A stretch of 64,000 nucleotides of DNA from JBBRYW01 sp038253945 (GTDB lineage Bacteria > Actinomycetota > Thermoleophilia > Gaiellales > Gaiellaceae): the NCBI GenBank assembly GCA_038253945.1, contig JBBSGR010000001.1, positions 248,001 to 312,000 on the forward strand. Reading direction: 5' to 3'. The translations under genes and the position numbers were made by a program. Within the stretch, counting starts at the first letter, position 1. The number at the start of each line of letters is the position of its first letter. This document shows, piece after piece, positions 1-8,323 of this stretch. A model generated the notes under the pieces. That model searched no databases. It was not told where the DNA came from and was given only the letters and a program-made list of their open reading frames with translations.

Positions 1-183
1 GTCGAGCGAGCGCTGGGCGATCCCGGGCAGGCCTTCGAGCGGGCGCGAGACGCTCTCGCCCGGGCAGGCGAAGAGCGGCATCACGAAGTCGTCGAGATCG
101 AGGCGGGTCTCGCGGACGAGCGCGCGGAGCGGCCCGGTCCGGCGAAGCCGCCTGAGTCGCGTGGCGGGGAACGTGCCGGTCAC
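1..183 (-). CDS. hemB: Delta-aminolevulinic acid dehydratase (porphobilinogen synthase), 5' part only
   Basis: Condenses two 5-aminolevulinate molecules to porphobilinogen, the second step of haem synthesis, in the cytoplasm. Only the first 61 codons are present; the gene runs off the left edge. The N-terminus shows the family layout: an Arg-rich start (TRLRRLRRTGPLRALVRET), then LDDFVMPLFAC and a GLPGIAQRSLD-like stretch, matching the conserved 'lxxxdLIxPlFV...PGv.r.s.d' opening of HemB. The start is GTG at 183, inside a GTGA overlap with the stop of the ABC permease, so translation is probably coupled. It is the last gene seen of a four-gene minus-strand operon. Confidence 0.85.
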   Translation of the reverse strand, partial: MTGTFPATRLRRLRRTGPLRALVRETRLDLDDFVMPLFACPGESVSRPLEGLPGIAQRSLD

Positions 184-1499
184 AGCAACAATCTACGCGC
201 CGCCGCCCGAGCCAGCGCGGTACACGCGAGCCCGAGTCCTGCGAGCCACGCGGCCTGAACCGAGATCGTCCGCCAGGGGCTCGCGTCATAGAGCGCCGAG
301 GCGAAAAGGCGAACCGCGTGCGCGAACGGGAAGGCGTCGCTCACCCAGCCCGCCGGCGGCACGACCTCGCTCGGGACGAGACCGAGGAAGACCATCGGCA
401 GGGCCAGGAGCAGTGCCACGAGAGACGCCGTGCGCGTGTCCCGCGCGAGCGCGCCCACCAGCGCTCCCAGCGCTCCCAGACTTGCGCCAGCGAGCAGCAC
501 ACCGGCCAGAACGAGGGGCAATCTTCCCCAGGGCTCGCCTCCCTCGACGTTCCCGACCTCGGCGATCGCGCCGAACGCGAGAGTAATCGCGAGCCCGAGC
601 AGGCCCCCCACCGCGCCGGCGAGTACGACCTTGCCCCAGACGAGCTGCCACAGGCTGACCGGACCGCGGACGAGTCGCCCGATTACGTTTTCGTCCCGCT
701 CGCTCGCGAGCGTGGCGGCCGCGAGCAGCAGCGCCAGAAAACTCAGCGTGAGGCCGAGGGCGTAGCCTTGGATCTGCGCCGAGAGCAGCCAGGTGCGGCC
801 GCGGTCGGGGGCGCGCACGAGCCGGATCGGGTTCGCGGTAGCGCGGAGCGCGTCGTCTGTCTGGTCGAGCGCGAGCCCGGCAGTGCGAACGAAGCTCTTG
901 ATCCGCTTCAGGCGCGGCTCGGGCGGCAGCTGGTCGAGCAGCCGAGCGGTGCCGTCGAGGCCGAGCACGTCGAAGTTCCGGCCGAGGAAGCTGCCCCCGC
1001 CGCCGTGCCTGATCAGGTCGACATAGCGGAGGTTGGCCTTGATGTATGCCTCCTGCAACTGCTGGTTGAGCGAGTAGACGAGCGCCTGCACCTGTTGCGT
1101 CACGCGCGGCGCGAGCCCTCCCTGCGTCGTTCGCAGCTCGAGCCGCGGGCTCTGGACCATCCCGCGCAGATCGGCGGTGAAGCCGGCCGGAACGGTGACC
1201 GAAGCGACGATCTTGCCGTTCCGGAGCTCGCGGGCCGCTTCGTCGGGCGAGAGCCGGACGAGTGTGACGTCGCGGCTGACGCGGCGGATCGTGCGGTCGA
1301 CGTGAAACTGCTCGGCGCCGACGGTGACGACCGCGGGCAGACCGTCCTCGTCTACGAGCGCGACACGTGGCTTCGCGTTCGCATAGCCCGCGACCAGCCC
1401 GACGAGGAGCGCGATCACGATCGGGTAGCCGACGAGCACGGCGAGCAGTACGGGCGAGCGGCGAAGCACTCGCAAGTCCTTTCGCAGCATGAGCCACAC
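180..1499 (-). CDS. ABC-2 type transporter permease
   Basis: Membrane subunit of an ABC exporter, about 439 aa. An N-terminal membrane helix (around residues 15-38) precedes a large extracytoplasmic domain of about 200 residues. Five or six hydrophobic helices follow, including LTLSFLALLLAAATLASERD, a typical ABC-2/NatB-like arrangement. The track of hydrophobic segments ends in an Arg/Leu tail. The start is GTG at 1499 or ATG at 1490; five bases separate GTG from the ATPase stop. The cognate ATPase lies immediately upstream and hemB overlaps its stop by four bases. The substrate is unknown; a haem-related role is possible only by association. Confidence 0.85.
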   Translation of the reverse strand: MWLMLRKDLRVLRRSPVLLAVLVGYPIVIALLVGLVAGYANAKPRVALVDEDGLPAVVTVGAEQFHVDRTIRRVSRDVTLVRLSPDEAARELRNGKIVASVTVPAGFTADLRGMVQSPRLELRTTQGGLAPRVTQQVQALVYSLNQQLQEAYIKANLRYVDLIRHGGGGSFLGRNFDVLGLDGTARLLDQLPPEPRLKRIKSFVRTAGLALDQTDDALRATANPIRLVRAPDRGRTWLLSAQIQGYALGLTLSFLALLLAAATLASERDENVIGRLVRGPVSLWQLVWGKVVLAGAVGGLLGLAITLAFGAIAEVGNVEGGEPWGRLPLVLAGVLLAGASLGALGALVGALARDTRTASLVALLLALPMVFLGLVPSEVVPPAGWVSDAFPFAHAVRLFASALYDASPWRTISVQAAWLAGLGLACTALARAAARRLLL

Positions 1500-1504
1500 G
1501 GGCC

Positions 1505-2167
1505 TCACGCGAAGAGGCTCTCCACGGGCATCGCCTCGTGCTCGGCGAGCGACCCATCGAAGACGAGCGCGCCGTCGACGAGCACCGCCACGCGATCCGC
1601 GATCCGGCTCAGCTCCTCGAGCCGCTGCGTCGCGAAGACGACGGCGCTCAGACCTTCGGCTCGCCGCTCCGCACGCTCCCACAGCCGGCGCTGCTCTCCG
1701 GGGTCGAGCGCGGCTGTGGGCTCGTCCAGCAGCAGCACGTCCGGGTCTCCGAGCAGTGCGATCGCCAGGTTGAGCCGCTGCCTGTTGCCGACGGAGAGGA
1801 CGGCGCTCGGGCGGTCGTCGGCCAGGCCGAGCTCGTCGAGCAGGCGCGCTGCCGCCTGTTCCGGATCGGGGACCTTCTCGACCCGCGCGAAGAACTCGAG
1901 GTTCTCGCGGGCCGAGAGGCGGCCGTAGTGGGCAGGGCGCTGGGGGGCCCAGCCAACGGCGGTACCGGCGCGCACCTCCACGCGCCCCCCGCTTGGTGCG
2001 AGTGCGCCCGCGAGCACGGCCAGGAGCGTCGACTTGCCCGCGCCGTTGGGCCCGACGAGAGCGAGTACTTCCCCCGGCCGAACCTCGAGGTCGACCGGAT
2101 GGAGCGCGACCCGGTCTCCGAACCGTCGCGAGACGGCGCGGGCCGCAAGCAGCGGCCCTTCGCTCAC
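1505..2167 (-). CDS. ABC transporter ATP-binding protein
   Basis: Nucleotide-binding subunit of the ABC-2 exporter, about 220 aa. Walker A is GPNGAGKST near residue 38, and Walker B is DVLLLDEPTAALDP. The signature is LSVGNRQR where most ATPases have LSGGQ-like residues, so the second signature glycine position is Val. A switch His is not obvious: the H-loop position reads VFATQRL, where VxxxTH is usual. The start is GTG at 2167 within a GTGA overlap with the AI-2E gene stop. The size is close to CcmA-type or drug-type ATPases. The permease follows after five bases. Confidence 0.88.
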   Translation of the reverse strand: MSEGPLLAARAVSRRFGDRVALHPVDLEVRPGEVLALVGPNGAGKSTLLAVLAGALAPSGGRVEVRAGTAVGWAPQRPAHYGRLSARENLEFFARVEKVPDPEQAAARLLDELGLADDRPSAVLSVGNRQRLNLAIALLGDPDVLLLDEPTAALDPGEQRRLWERAERRAEGLSAVVFATQRLEELSRIADRVAVLVDGALVFDGSLAEHEAMPVESLFA

Positions 2168-3453
2168 CGGCGGTCGGCGGTCGGCGGGTTCGGTGGCGGA
2201 GCGGGGCGGAAGGGCCGCCGCCCGAGGGGCTGCGCCGACTGGGTCGGTGCCTCGTCCGGCGTCGAGACGGAACCAGAGCTCGCGGCCGGCTCGGGCTCGG
2301 GACCGATCGAGAGCCTGCCTCCTGTCCTCCACGGCTCGAAGACGACCCGCTCGGAGAGGAACTCGAACGCCGCGCGCAGCGTCGCCAGCAGCGGTAAAGC
2401 CACGAGCGCGCCCGGCAGTCCATAGATCTCGCCGCCGGCGAGCAGGCCGAAGATCACGAGCAGCGGATGCAGCCGCAGAGCGTTCCCCATCAGCTTTGGC
2501 ACCACGATGTGTCCCTCGATCTGGTGGATGGCGAGGAAGAGCAGCGTGACCCAGAGCGCCGAGATGGGGTGGGTGACCAGTGCGTAGGCGAGCGGCGGTA
2601 GGGCACCGAGCCACGGGCCCAGGTAGGGGATCAGCTCAGTTATCGCCACCCAGCTGCCGAAGAGAAGCGCATAGCGATCCCCGCCCGGAAACACGCCGAG
2701 CGTGCCGAGCAGCCAGAGGCCGATCCCGGCCGTCACCGCGATCACGAGCGAGACGAGCAGCTGGCCCTTCACGTAGCCGGCGAGAGATTGCTCCATCCGG
2801 ACGAGCAGCGGCAGCGAGCCGGCCCGCGGCGGAAAGCGCCGGTCGAGCGCGGTAGCCAGCCGGGACATGTCGAGCAGCATGTACACCGAGACCACGACGA
2901 TCAGGACGAGGGTGAAGAGCAGGCGCACGGTCGAGATCGCCGCGCCCTCGATGAAGTCGATCACCCTGGTCGTGTACTTCTGGACGTCCTTCGTGCCGAT
3001 GTTGTCGAGAAACTCGGTGCCTTGCTTCTCGAGCTTGACGGACTTCAGCCGGTGGGTGTCGAGCCAGTGCTGGAGCCGGTTCAGGTCGCGCTTCGCGTCG
3101 GTGTTGTGACGCTGTCCGTGCTCGGTCGTAAAGTAGGCGTCCACTCTGTTGGTGGCTGATCTCGTCTGGTTGACGACCACGGTGGCAAGCCCGATGATCG
3201 CCACGATCGCCACCGTCGCGAAGGTCAGGTAGACGATGGCGACCGCGAAGCCGCGTGGGATCCAGAGCCGCCCCAGGCCCCGCACCAGGGGGTTCAGCAG
3301 GAGTGCGACCAGGCCCGCGACGAGGAAGATGAAGACGACGTGACGGACCGCACCCGCGAGGGCCCAGACGAAGAGCAGGAGCAGCGGCAACCCGACGAGC
3401 TGAATCCAGCGCGGGATCTCGATTCGGGTCGTCCCGCCCGCCATAGCGGCCAT
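2164..3453 (-). CDS. AI-2E family transporter (PerM/UPF0118-like membrane protein)
   Basis: Multi-span membrane protein of about 429 aa. The first pair of helices (VWALAGAVRHVVFIFLVAGL) is followed by another helix and a soluble segment. A C-terminal block holds the family signature region around ITELIPYLGPWLGALPPLAY and IEGHIVVPKLMGNALRLHPL. Family members export autoinducer-2 or other small molecules, or act in ion homeostasis; the substrate here cannot be told. A Pro/Ser-rich tail of about 60 residues after the last helix is longer than usual. ATG at 3453 or 3444 may start it. It is first in the operon with the ABC exporter and hemB. Confidence 0.85.
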   Translation of the reverse strand: MAAMAGGTTRIEIPRWIQLVGLPLLLLFVWALAGAVRHVVFIFLVAGLVALLLNPLVRGLGRLWIPRGFAVAIVYLTFATVAIVAIIGLATVVVNQTRSATNRVDAYFTTEHGQRHNTDAKRDLNRLQHWLDTHRLKSVKLEKQGTEFLDNIGTKDVQKYTTRVIDFIEGAAISTVRLLFTLVLIVVVSVYMLLDMSRLATALDRRFPPRAGSLPLLVRMEQSLAGYVKGQLLVSLVIAVTAGIGLWLLGTLGVFPGGDRYALLFGSWVAITELIPYLGPWLGALPPLAYALVTHPISALWVTLLFLAIHQIEGHIVVPKLMGNALRLHPLLVIFGLLAGGEIYGLPGALVALPLLATLRAAFEFLSERVVFEPWRTGGRLSIGPEPEPAASSGSVSTPDEAPTQSAQPLGRRPFRPAPPPNPPTADRR

Positions 3454-3642
3454 CGTACCGCGGTCGTTCCGTCAGTCCGGCCCCCTGCCTGGAACTGGTC
3501 GCTGGAGCAGGATGGGGCGCTGGCACTTGCCCGTCACGAAGTCGAAGCAGATTTCCAGGTACCATCGGCTATCGGGCTGTTACAAACTCCACGGGTCGGT
3601 CCCCGGTTGAAAGCCCGGCACAGCTGCGATAGCGTGCTCGGA

Positions 3643-4425
3643 ATGCGGCCCGGCGCAGCCCTTCGACTTTCCGCGGCGAGGCAACGCCGAAAGGCGCGCG
3701 CCAGGCACCTGCGCCGCATCGGCGCGCTCGCCTTGGTCGCGGCCGTTCTCCTCGTCACGCTCGTGTTGACGGCCTTCGGATCCTCGCCGGTCGCGGTCCG
3801 TACGGCGCTGCCCGCTCCGGCGAAGCGGCTCTTGCCGGCCGGCCCGCCTCGCCCCCAGGTGGTCGCGACGGTCGGTGGCCTTCGACTGCAGCTGCCGATC
3901 CCGCAGGAGCGCGTCAGCGCCGTGGGATACCACGCGGCCCCAGACGGGGCGCTCGCGCTCAGCCCAGTGGGAAGCCGCGGCAATCAGGGCTTTCTCTCAC
4001 GCGCCTTCCACCGAGTCTTCGGCAGCGCCGGCGCCCAGGGGATGCGCTGGTATCAGCTGTCGGGCGGAGGGGGAGGCCCGCCCACTTCCACGCTCGACGT
4101 CGGCGCGTCCGCGGGCACCGACGTGTACTCGCCGGTCGACGGCACGATCGTCGGCCTCACGAAGTACATCCTGGACGGGCGCCGCTACGGAGTGCGCCTC
4201 GATATCCAGCCCGTCGACGCGCCGTCGCTGCTCCTCTCCCTGACACGCCTCCGGCTCGACCCCGCGCTGTCCGTCGGCTCCTCGCTGCAGGCCGGAACGT
4301 CGAAGGTGGGAACGGTGCTCGACCTCTCGACGGTGGAGCAGCAAGAGCTCGCTCGCTATACCCAGGACGCCGGCAACCACGTCTCGCTCGACGCCCGGTC
4401 AGCCGCGAACCTCGCTCTGCCCTGA
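3643..4425 (+). CDS. Membrane-anchored degenerate LytM/M23-like protein
   Basis: About 260 aa. A very basic N-terminus is followed by one membrane helix (LALVAAVLLVTLVLTAFGSS), then a Pro-rich linker and an extracytoplasmic domain. The segment LDVGASAGTDVYSPVDGTIV matches the central part of the M23 endopeptidase fold (usually HxGxDxxxxxGTPVxAxxdGxV). The zinc ligands are missing: the HxxxD histidine is Thr/Ser, and the expected HxH is HVS near the C-terminus. It is therefore probably a non-catalytic LytM domain like the EnvC-type activators of cell-wall amidases. The YmdB-type gene overlaps its stop. Start ATG at 3643 is chosen because upstream sequence lacks coding character. Confidence 0.65.
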   Translation: MRPGAALRLSAARQRRKARARHLRRIGALALVAAVLLVTLVLTAFGSSPVAVRTALPAPAKRLLPAGPPRPQVVATVGGLRLQLPIPQERVSAVGYHAAPDGALALSPVGSRGNQGFLSRAFHRVFGSAGAQGMRWYQLSGGGGGPPTSTLDVGASAGTDVYSPVDGTIVGLTKYILDGRRYGVRLDIQPVDAPSLLLSLTRLRLDPALSVGSSLQAGTSKVGTVLDLSTVEQQELARYTQDAGNHVSLDARSAANLALP

Positions 4426-5201
4426 GAATCCTCTTCGTCGCGGATGTCGTCGGCACGCCCGGCCGGCGAGCGATCGAGGGGCGACTGCCGGGCTTGCGCG
4501 AAGAGCTCGACATCGGCTTCTGCGTCGTGAACGGCGAGAACGTAGCCGACGGTGTCGGTTTGACGCCCAAGCTCGCGGACAAGCTGCTCGCCTCGGGCGC
4601 GGACGTGATCACCCTCGGCAACCACGTCTGGCGGCGCAGCGAGCTCCGGCCATACCTCGCGTCCTCGGATCGCATCGTCCGGCCGGCGAATCTCTCCGCG
4701 CGCTCCCCGGGTCGTGGCCTGACCGTCGTCCCGTCGCGAGCCGGGACGCCTGTCGCGGTCATCAACCTGATGGGCTCCCTCTTCTTGGACGTCGCAGCCG
4801 GACCTTTCGAGGTGATCGACGACCTGGTCGAGGAGGCCACCACGCAGGCGCGAATCATTCTCGTCGACATGCATGCAGAGGCGACGAGCGAGAAGGTGGC
4901 GCTCGCGCGGTGGCTCGACGGTCGTGTGACAGCGGTCTACGGCACGCACACGCACGTTCAGACGAATGACGCCCGCGTGCAGCCGGGCGGAACTGCGGCC
5001 ATTACAGACGCCGGCATGACCGGACCGCACGACTCGGTGATCGGCGTCGAGGGAGACCAGGCGATCTCGCGCATGCGAACCGGGATCCCGGTTCGCTTCC
5101 ACACGGCGCAGGGCGGAGTCCGGATCGAGGGCGCGCTGGTCGAGTGCGACGAGTCCGGGCGGGCCACGGCCTGCCGATCGGTCCGCGTGCCCGTCGAGTG
5201 A
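4422..5201 (+). CDS. YmdB-type metallophosphoesterase (TIGR00282 family), CTG start
   Basis: Calcineurin-like phosphodiesterase of about 259 aa; Bacillus YmdB hydrolyses 2',3'-cyclic nucleotides and affects RNA turnover and development. Visible motifs are DVVGTPGRRA at the N-terminus (first metal Asp), NGENVADG, TLGNHVWRR, YGTHTHVQTND and DAGMTGPHDSVIG. Translating from CTG at 4422 gives LRILFVADVVG, the exact family N-terminus. The next usual start (TTG at 4494) would delete the metal-binding Asp. No ATG, GTG or TTG lies between the previous stop and 4494 in this frame. CTG overlaps the upstream TGA as CTGA, suggesting coupled initiation. Confidence 0.85.
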   Translation: MRILFVADVVGTPGRRAIEGRLPGLREELDIGFCVVNGENVADGVGLTPKLADKLLASGADVITLGNHVWRRSELRPYLASSDRIVRPANLSARSPGRGLTVVPSRAGTPVAVINLMGSLFLDVAAGPFEVIDDLVEEATTQARIILVDMHAEATSEKVALARWLDGRVTAVYGTHTHVQTNDARVQPGGTAAITDAGMTGPHDSVIGVEGDQAISRMRTGIPVRFHTAQGGVRIEGALVECDESGRATACRSVRVPVE

Positions 5202-5244
5202 CCTGAGACGCTCTTCCCGTCGCGGGGTCGACGGCCGGCGCGGG

Positions 5245-6546
5245 CTACGGCTCGAGCCTGTCCGCCCGCTCGGTCCGCCCATCGCCGGCGACCGGCTCCC
5301 CGAGCTCGAGCGCCGGCGCACGGGTCGGTAAGACCAGGACGACGAGCAGCACGACGAGCAGCGCGTCGCGCCCGAGCACGAGCCACGAGACCGTCGTGTC
5401 GAACGTGAGCGCGTAGTCCCAGTAGTGGTAGGGGAACCAGAGCTGAGTCATCACGATCGCGCCTGCGAGGAGGGCCGAGGCGGCCAGCCCGCGCCGGCCG
5501 CGAACGAGCGGAACGAGCGGAACGAGCCAGATCAGGAACTGCGGCGAGAGCACCTTCCCGAGCGCCACGAACGCAACCACCGCCGCTGCGGTGTATCGAA
5601 CCAATCGCTCCGGCTCGCTCCGGCCGCGCGCGAACGCGACCCAGATTCCGATCAGCGCCGCAGCCTGGACGATCGTCTGGAGCCAGCCGACGGCGACTCC
5701 GGGGCCGCCGCCGATGTTCTGCGACCCGTGACTCGACTCCATGTGCAAGGCGAAGTCGCCGACATGCTTGGCCGTGAGGAGGAGCGCGGCGCCGAGGCTC
5801 TCGATCTGGAGCGGCCGCGAGAGCTGCTCGTTCAGGCTCGATGCGGCGCCGCCCGGCGCGATGACGAGGAACGGCAGGACGCAGGCGGCGAGAACGGAGG
5901 CGAAGACGGCGGCGCAGAGCCAGGCCGCCCGCGGCCCGTGCCGGCGCCAGAGCCAGACGGCGAGGAGCGGCACGGCGACGGCAGGGTAGACCTTCGCCGC
6001 CGTCGCGAGGCCGAGGGCGCCGGAGCCGAGCCGGTTTCGCCCGGTGAGGAACGCGGCCAGGGCGGCCGAGGTCAGTGCCGCGGGCCACAGGTCGAAGCGG
6101 GAGAGAACGACCGAGCCGAGCGCAAGCGGCGCGGCGGCGGCGAACGTCAGGACGGACGCCGTGCGCCGCGGGTTGGCGCCGAGCCCGCTGAGCGTGAGGC
6201 AGAGCGAGACGAGAACGCCAACGCCGCAGAGCGCCATGAGCGCCTCGAACACCTGCCGGTACCGTCCGGCGTCTCGCGGCTCGCCCTGCACGAGCGACGG
6301 GATCGCGAAGATCGGCAGGGCAGCGGGCGGGTACTCCGGCCGGAAGTCGCGGTAGGGAATACGTCCGGCAGCCATCCAGTCGCCGTACTTCTCGTACACG
6401 GGCGTGTCGACGATCTGGCGGTGCCTGTAGAACCCGTGGTGGAGGAGCGCCCACGAGACGAGGAAGACTGCGACCGTTCCCGCGAGCACGAGCGCTGCGG
6501 GCGGCCGCTCAGCCGGCCGGGACCAGCTCTCTTGTCTCGCGCTCAC
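5245..6546 (-). CDS. Glycosyltransferase family 87-like membrane protein (DUF2029)
   Basis: About 433 aa with roughly ten hydrophobic helices. Near residue 60 it carries YRDFRPEYPPAALPIFAIP, the extracytoplasmic-loop motif (Y/FPP) of GT87/DUF2029 polyprenol-phosphate mannosyltransferases, which add sugars from lipid carriers to cell-envelope glycans. SRFDLWPA and ATAAKVYPAVAVPLL are further family-like blocks. GTG at 6546 is chosen; it overlaps the previous gene by 38 bp, and the upstream residues are Arg-rich and out of character. It forms a pair with the next membrane protein. Acceptor and donor are unknown. Confidence 0.75.
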   Translation of the reverse strand: MSARQESWSRPAERPPAALVLAGTVAVFLVSWALLHHGFYRHRQIVDTPVYEKYGDWMAAGRIPYRDFRPEYPPAALPIFAIPSLVQGEPRDAGRYRQVFEALMALCGVGVLVSLCLTLSGLGANPRRTASVLTFAAAAPLALGSVVLSRFDLWPAALTSAALAAFLTGRNRLGSGALGLATAAKVYPAVAVPLLAVWLWRRHGPRAAWLCAAVFASVLAACVLPFLVIAPGGAASSLNEQLSRPLQIESLGAALLLTAKHVGDFALHMESSHGSQNIGGGPGVAVGWLQTIVQAAALIGIWVAFARGRSEPERLVRYTAAAVVAFVALGKVLSPQFLIWLVPLVPLVRGRRGLAASALLAGAIVMTQLWFPYHYWDYALTFDTTVSWLVLGRDALLVVLLVVLVLPTRAPALELGEPVAGDGRTERADRLEP

Positions 6547-8272
6547 GAACCTCCACCGGCGCTCGCGGCGGCGCGACCGCCTTGGCCTCGGCAAGGACGG
6601 CGTACGCCACGAACGGGAAGAACCACGCGATGTAGAGGTAGAACCAGTGCGTCAGCACGAGCTCGACGCCGATCAGCAGCGCACCGGTCAGCGCGGCGAG
6701 CTGCAACGGCGACTTGCGCCGCGGCACGAAGTACGCCAGGGCGGCGCTCAGAGCAAGCATCCCTTCCAGCACGCGCTGCGCGAGCTGCAGATTCGGGAGC
6801 CCGGCGTGGTACTGACGCCAGTCCCAGAGGGAGAACGGCGACTCGCGACCGATCTGCCAACCGAGCGTCCGGTCCCAGAACAGGCGTGCCGCATGCACCG
6901 GATTCGGCTCGAGCAAGAGGACGAAGAAGCTCGCTGCCGTCGCCAGGGCGAACCCGGCGGCGAACGCCAGCTTGCCCTGCGGGCGGCCCCGCGCCTCGGG
7001 GTACCCGAGCCAGAGTGGTGCCACGACGAGCGCGGCGAACTTCGTCCAGCCCGCGAGCGCGACCGAGGCGCCGCGGGCCCACGGCGACGTTACGAGCCAG
7101 AAGCCCCACACGAGGAATGCCGGCAGGATCGCGTCGTTCGTGTTGGAGCTCGAGACGTACTGCGTGAAGGGATAGGCGGCCCAGGCGAAGGCGAGGGTGA
7201 CCGCGAGGCGCCTACCGCCGAAGCGGCGGCCGACGAGCGCGAGCCCGAGCAGGCAGATGAGGTCGAACGCAATCGTGGTGAAGTGCGCGGCGGGCAGGTC
7301 GTCCCACTTCCCGCTCCAGCCGAGCGCCGCGTAGCCGGGCAGGTACGCGAGATAGGCAACCGGCCCGTAGGTGTCCCCGCGCTCGTTCGCGGACTCGCAC
7401 CGACCGTTCGTCTGGATGCGGTCCCGCGTCTCGCCGTCCGCGTCGGCGGGGCCGCACGCCTTGCGGTCGCCCTCGACCGGCATGTGCCCGTAGGGCGCCT
7501 CGCCGTGCGCGATCCGCTCGGCTCCGACGACGCCGGAGTAGCCGACGTCGATCACGTTCGACGACTCGACGTTCAGCCCGACGCGGAAGCCTGCGAGGAA
7601 GACGGTCGCGGCGGCGAGCACCCAGACGGGCCAGACCGGCCGTGCGGCCCGCGGCGGCCCTCGCCGAGCGAGCCAAAGCATGCGCAGGAGCAGGTAGACG
7701 AGCGGTGGGTATGCGAGTGGGACGCTCGCGAACACGTCGCCGCGGTTGAAGAACCAGAGCGACACCGAGAAGGAGAGTAGGACGAGGAGGTCGAGGTTCC
7801 GCACGGAGAGCGGGCGCCGCAGGTCGGCGAGGCCCAGCAGGAAGGCGAGCGAGAAGAGGAGCCAGACCGGCGGCGAGTTGATCTCCTTGCCGCCGAAGGC
7901 GCCCTCGTAGCCGCGGGCCATCTTCCATGCGACCTGGGGCCCGGTCCACGCCTCGGTGACCGCGCCGGTCGCGTCGTCGACGCGGCCGGTCGCGATCTCC
8001 CCAGCCGCGCCCCACCAGACCTTGACCGTCCAGTTGCGGTCGCGCTTGCTGAAGGCCGCGTCCGTCACGCGGCCCTTCGTTGGATAGCGGCTCGTCCAGT
8101 GCCTCACCTTGCCGTCGTCGAGGAAGAGGGCGGTGGCGCGCACCTTGCTCAGATGAGCCTTGGCGCTCCCCGGCGCGAAAGGCGATCCGAGCGGATTCGT
8201 CGTGCCGGCGCCCGCCTGCGCGACCGGTGCCAGCAGGAGCACGCAGAGCGCGGCGAGGACGGCCGTGCGCAT
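6509..8272 (-). CDS. Multi-span membrane protein with N-terminal exported domain (GT87-like)
   Basis: About 587 aa. A signal peptide (MRTAVLAALCVLLLAPVAQA) leads into about 110 extracytoplasmic residues (RNWTVKVWWGAAGEIATGRV, then a VDDATGAVTEAW turn), which look like a PepSY-type alpha/beta domain. Around ten to twelve membrane helices follow. A family-like core includes THIS type of residues: VSSSNTNDAILPAFLVWGF and WTKFAALVVAPLWLGYP, resembling polyprenol-linked glycosyltransferases. Start ATG at 8272 gives a clean signal peptide; an upstream ATG at 8323 would add 17 hydrophilic residues. The following gene is its likely partner. Confidence 0.65.
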   Translation of the reverse strand: MRTAVLAALCVLLLAPVAQAGAGTTNPLGSPFAPGSAKAHLSKVRATALFLDDGKVRHWTSRYPTKGRVTDAAFSKRDRNWTVKVWWGAAGEIATGRVDDATGAVTEAWTGPQVAWKMARGYEGAFGGKEINSPPVWLLFSLAFLLGLADLRRPLSVRNLDLLVLLSFSVSLWFFNRGDVFASVPLAYPPLVYLLLRMLWLARRGPPRAARPVWPVWVLAAATVFLAGFRVGLNVESSNVIDVGYSGVVGAERIAHGEAPYGHMPVEGDRKACGPADADGETRDRIQTNGRCESANERGDTYGPVAYLAYLPGYAALGWSGKWDDLPAAHFTTIAFDLICLLGLALVGRRFGGRRLAVTLAFAWAAYPFTQYVSSSNTNDAILPAFLVWGFWLVTSPWARGASVALAGWTKFAALVVAPLWLGYPEARGRPQGKLAFAAGFALATAASFFVLLLEPNPVHAARLFWDRTLGWQIGRESPFSLWDWRQYHAGLPNLQLAQRVLEGMLALSAALAYFVPRRKSPLQLAALTGALLIGVELVLTHWFYLYIAWFFPFVAYAVLAEAKAVAPPRAPVEVRERETRELVPAG

Positions 8273-8323
8273 GGACGCAGGGTAGTTCACCGGCGGAGCG
8301 GATTGGTCGATCGCCTGGGGCAT

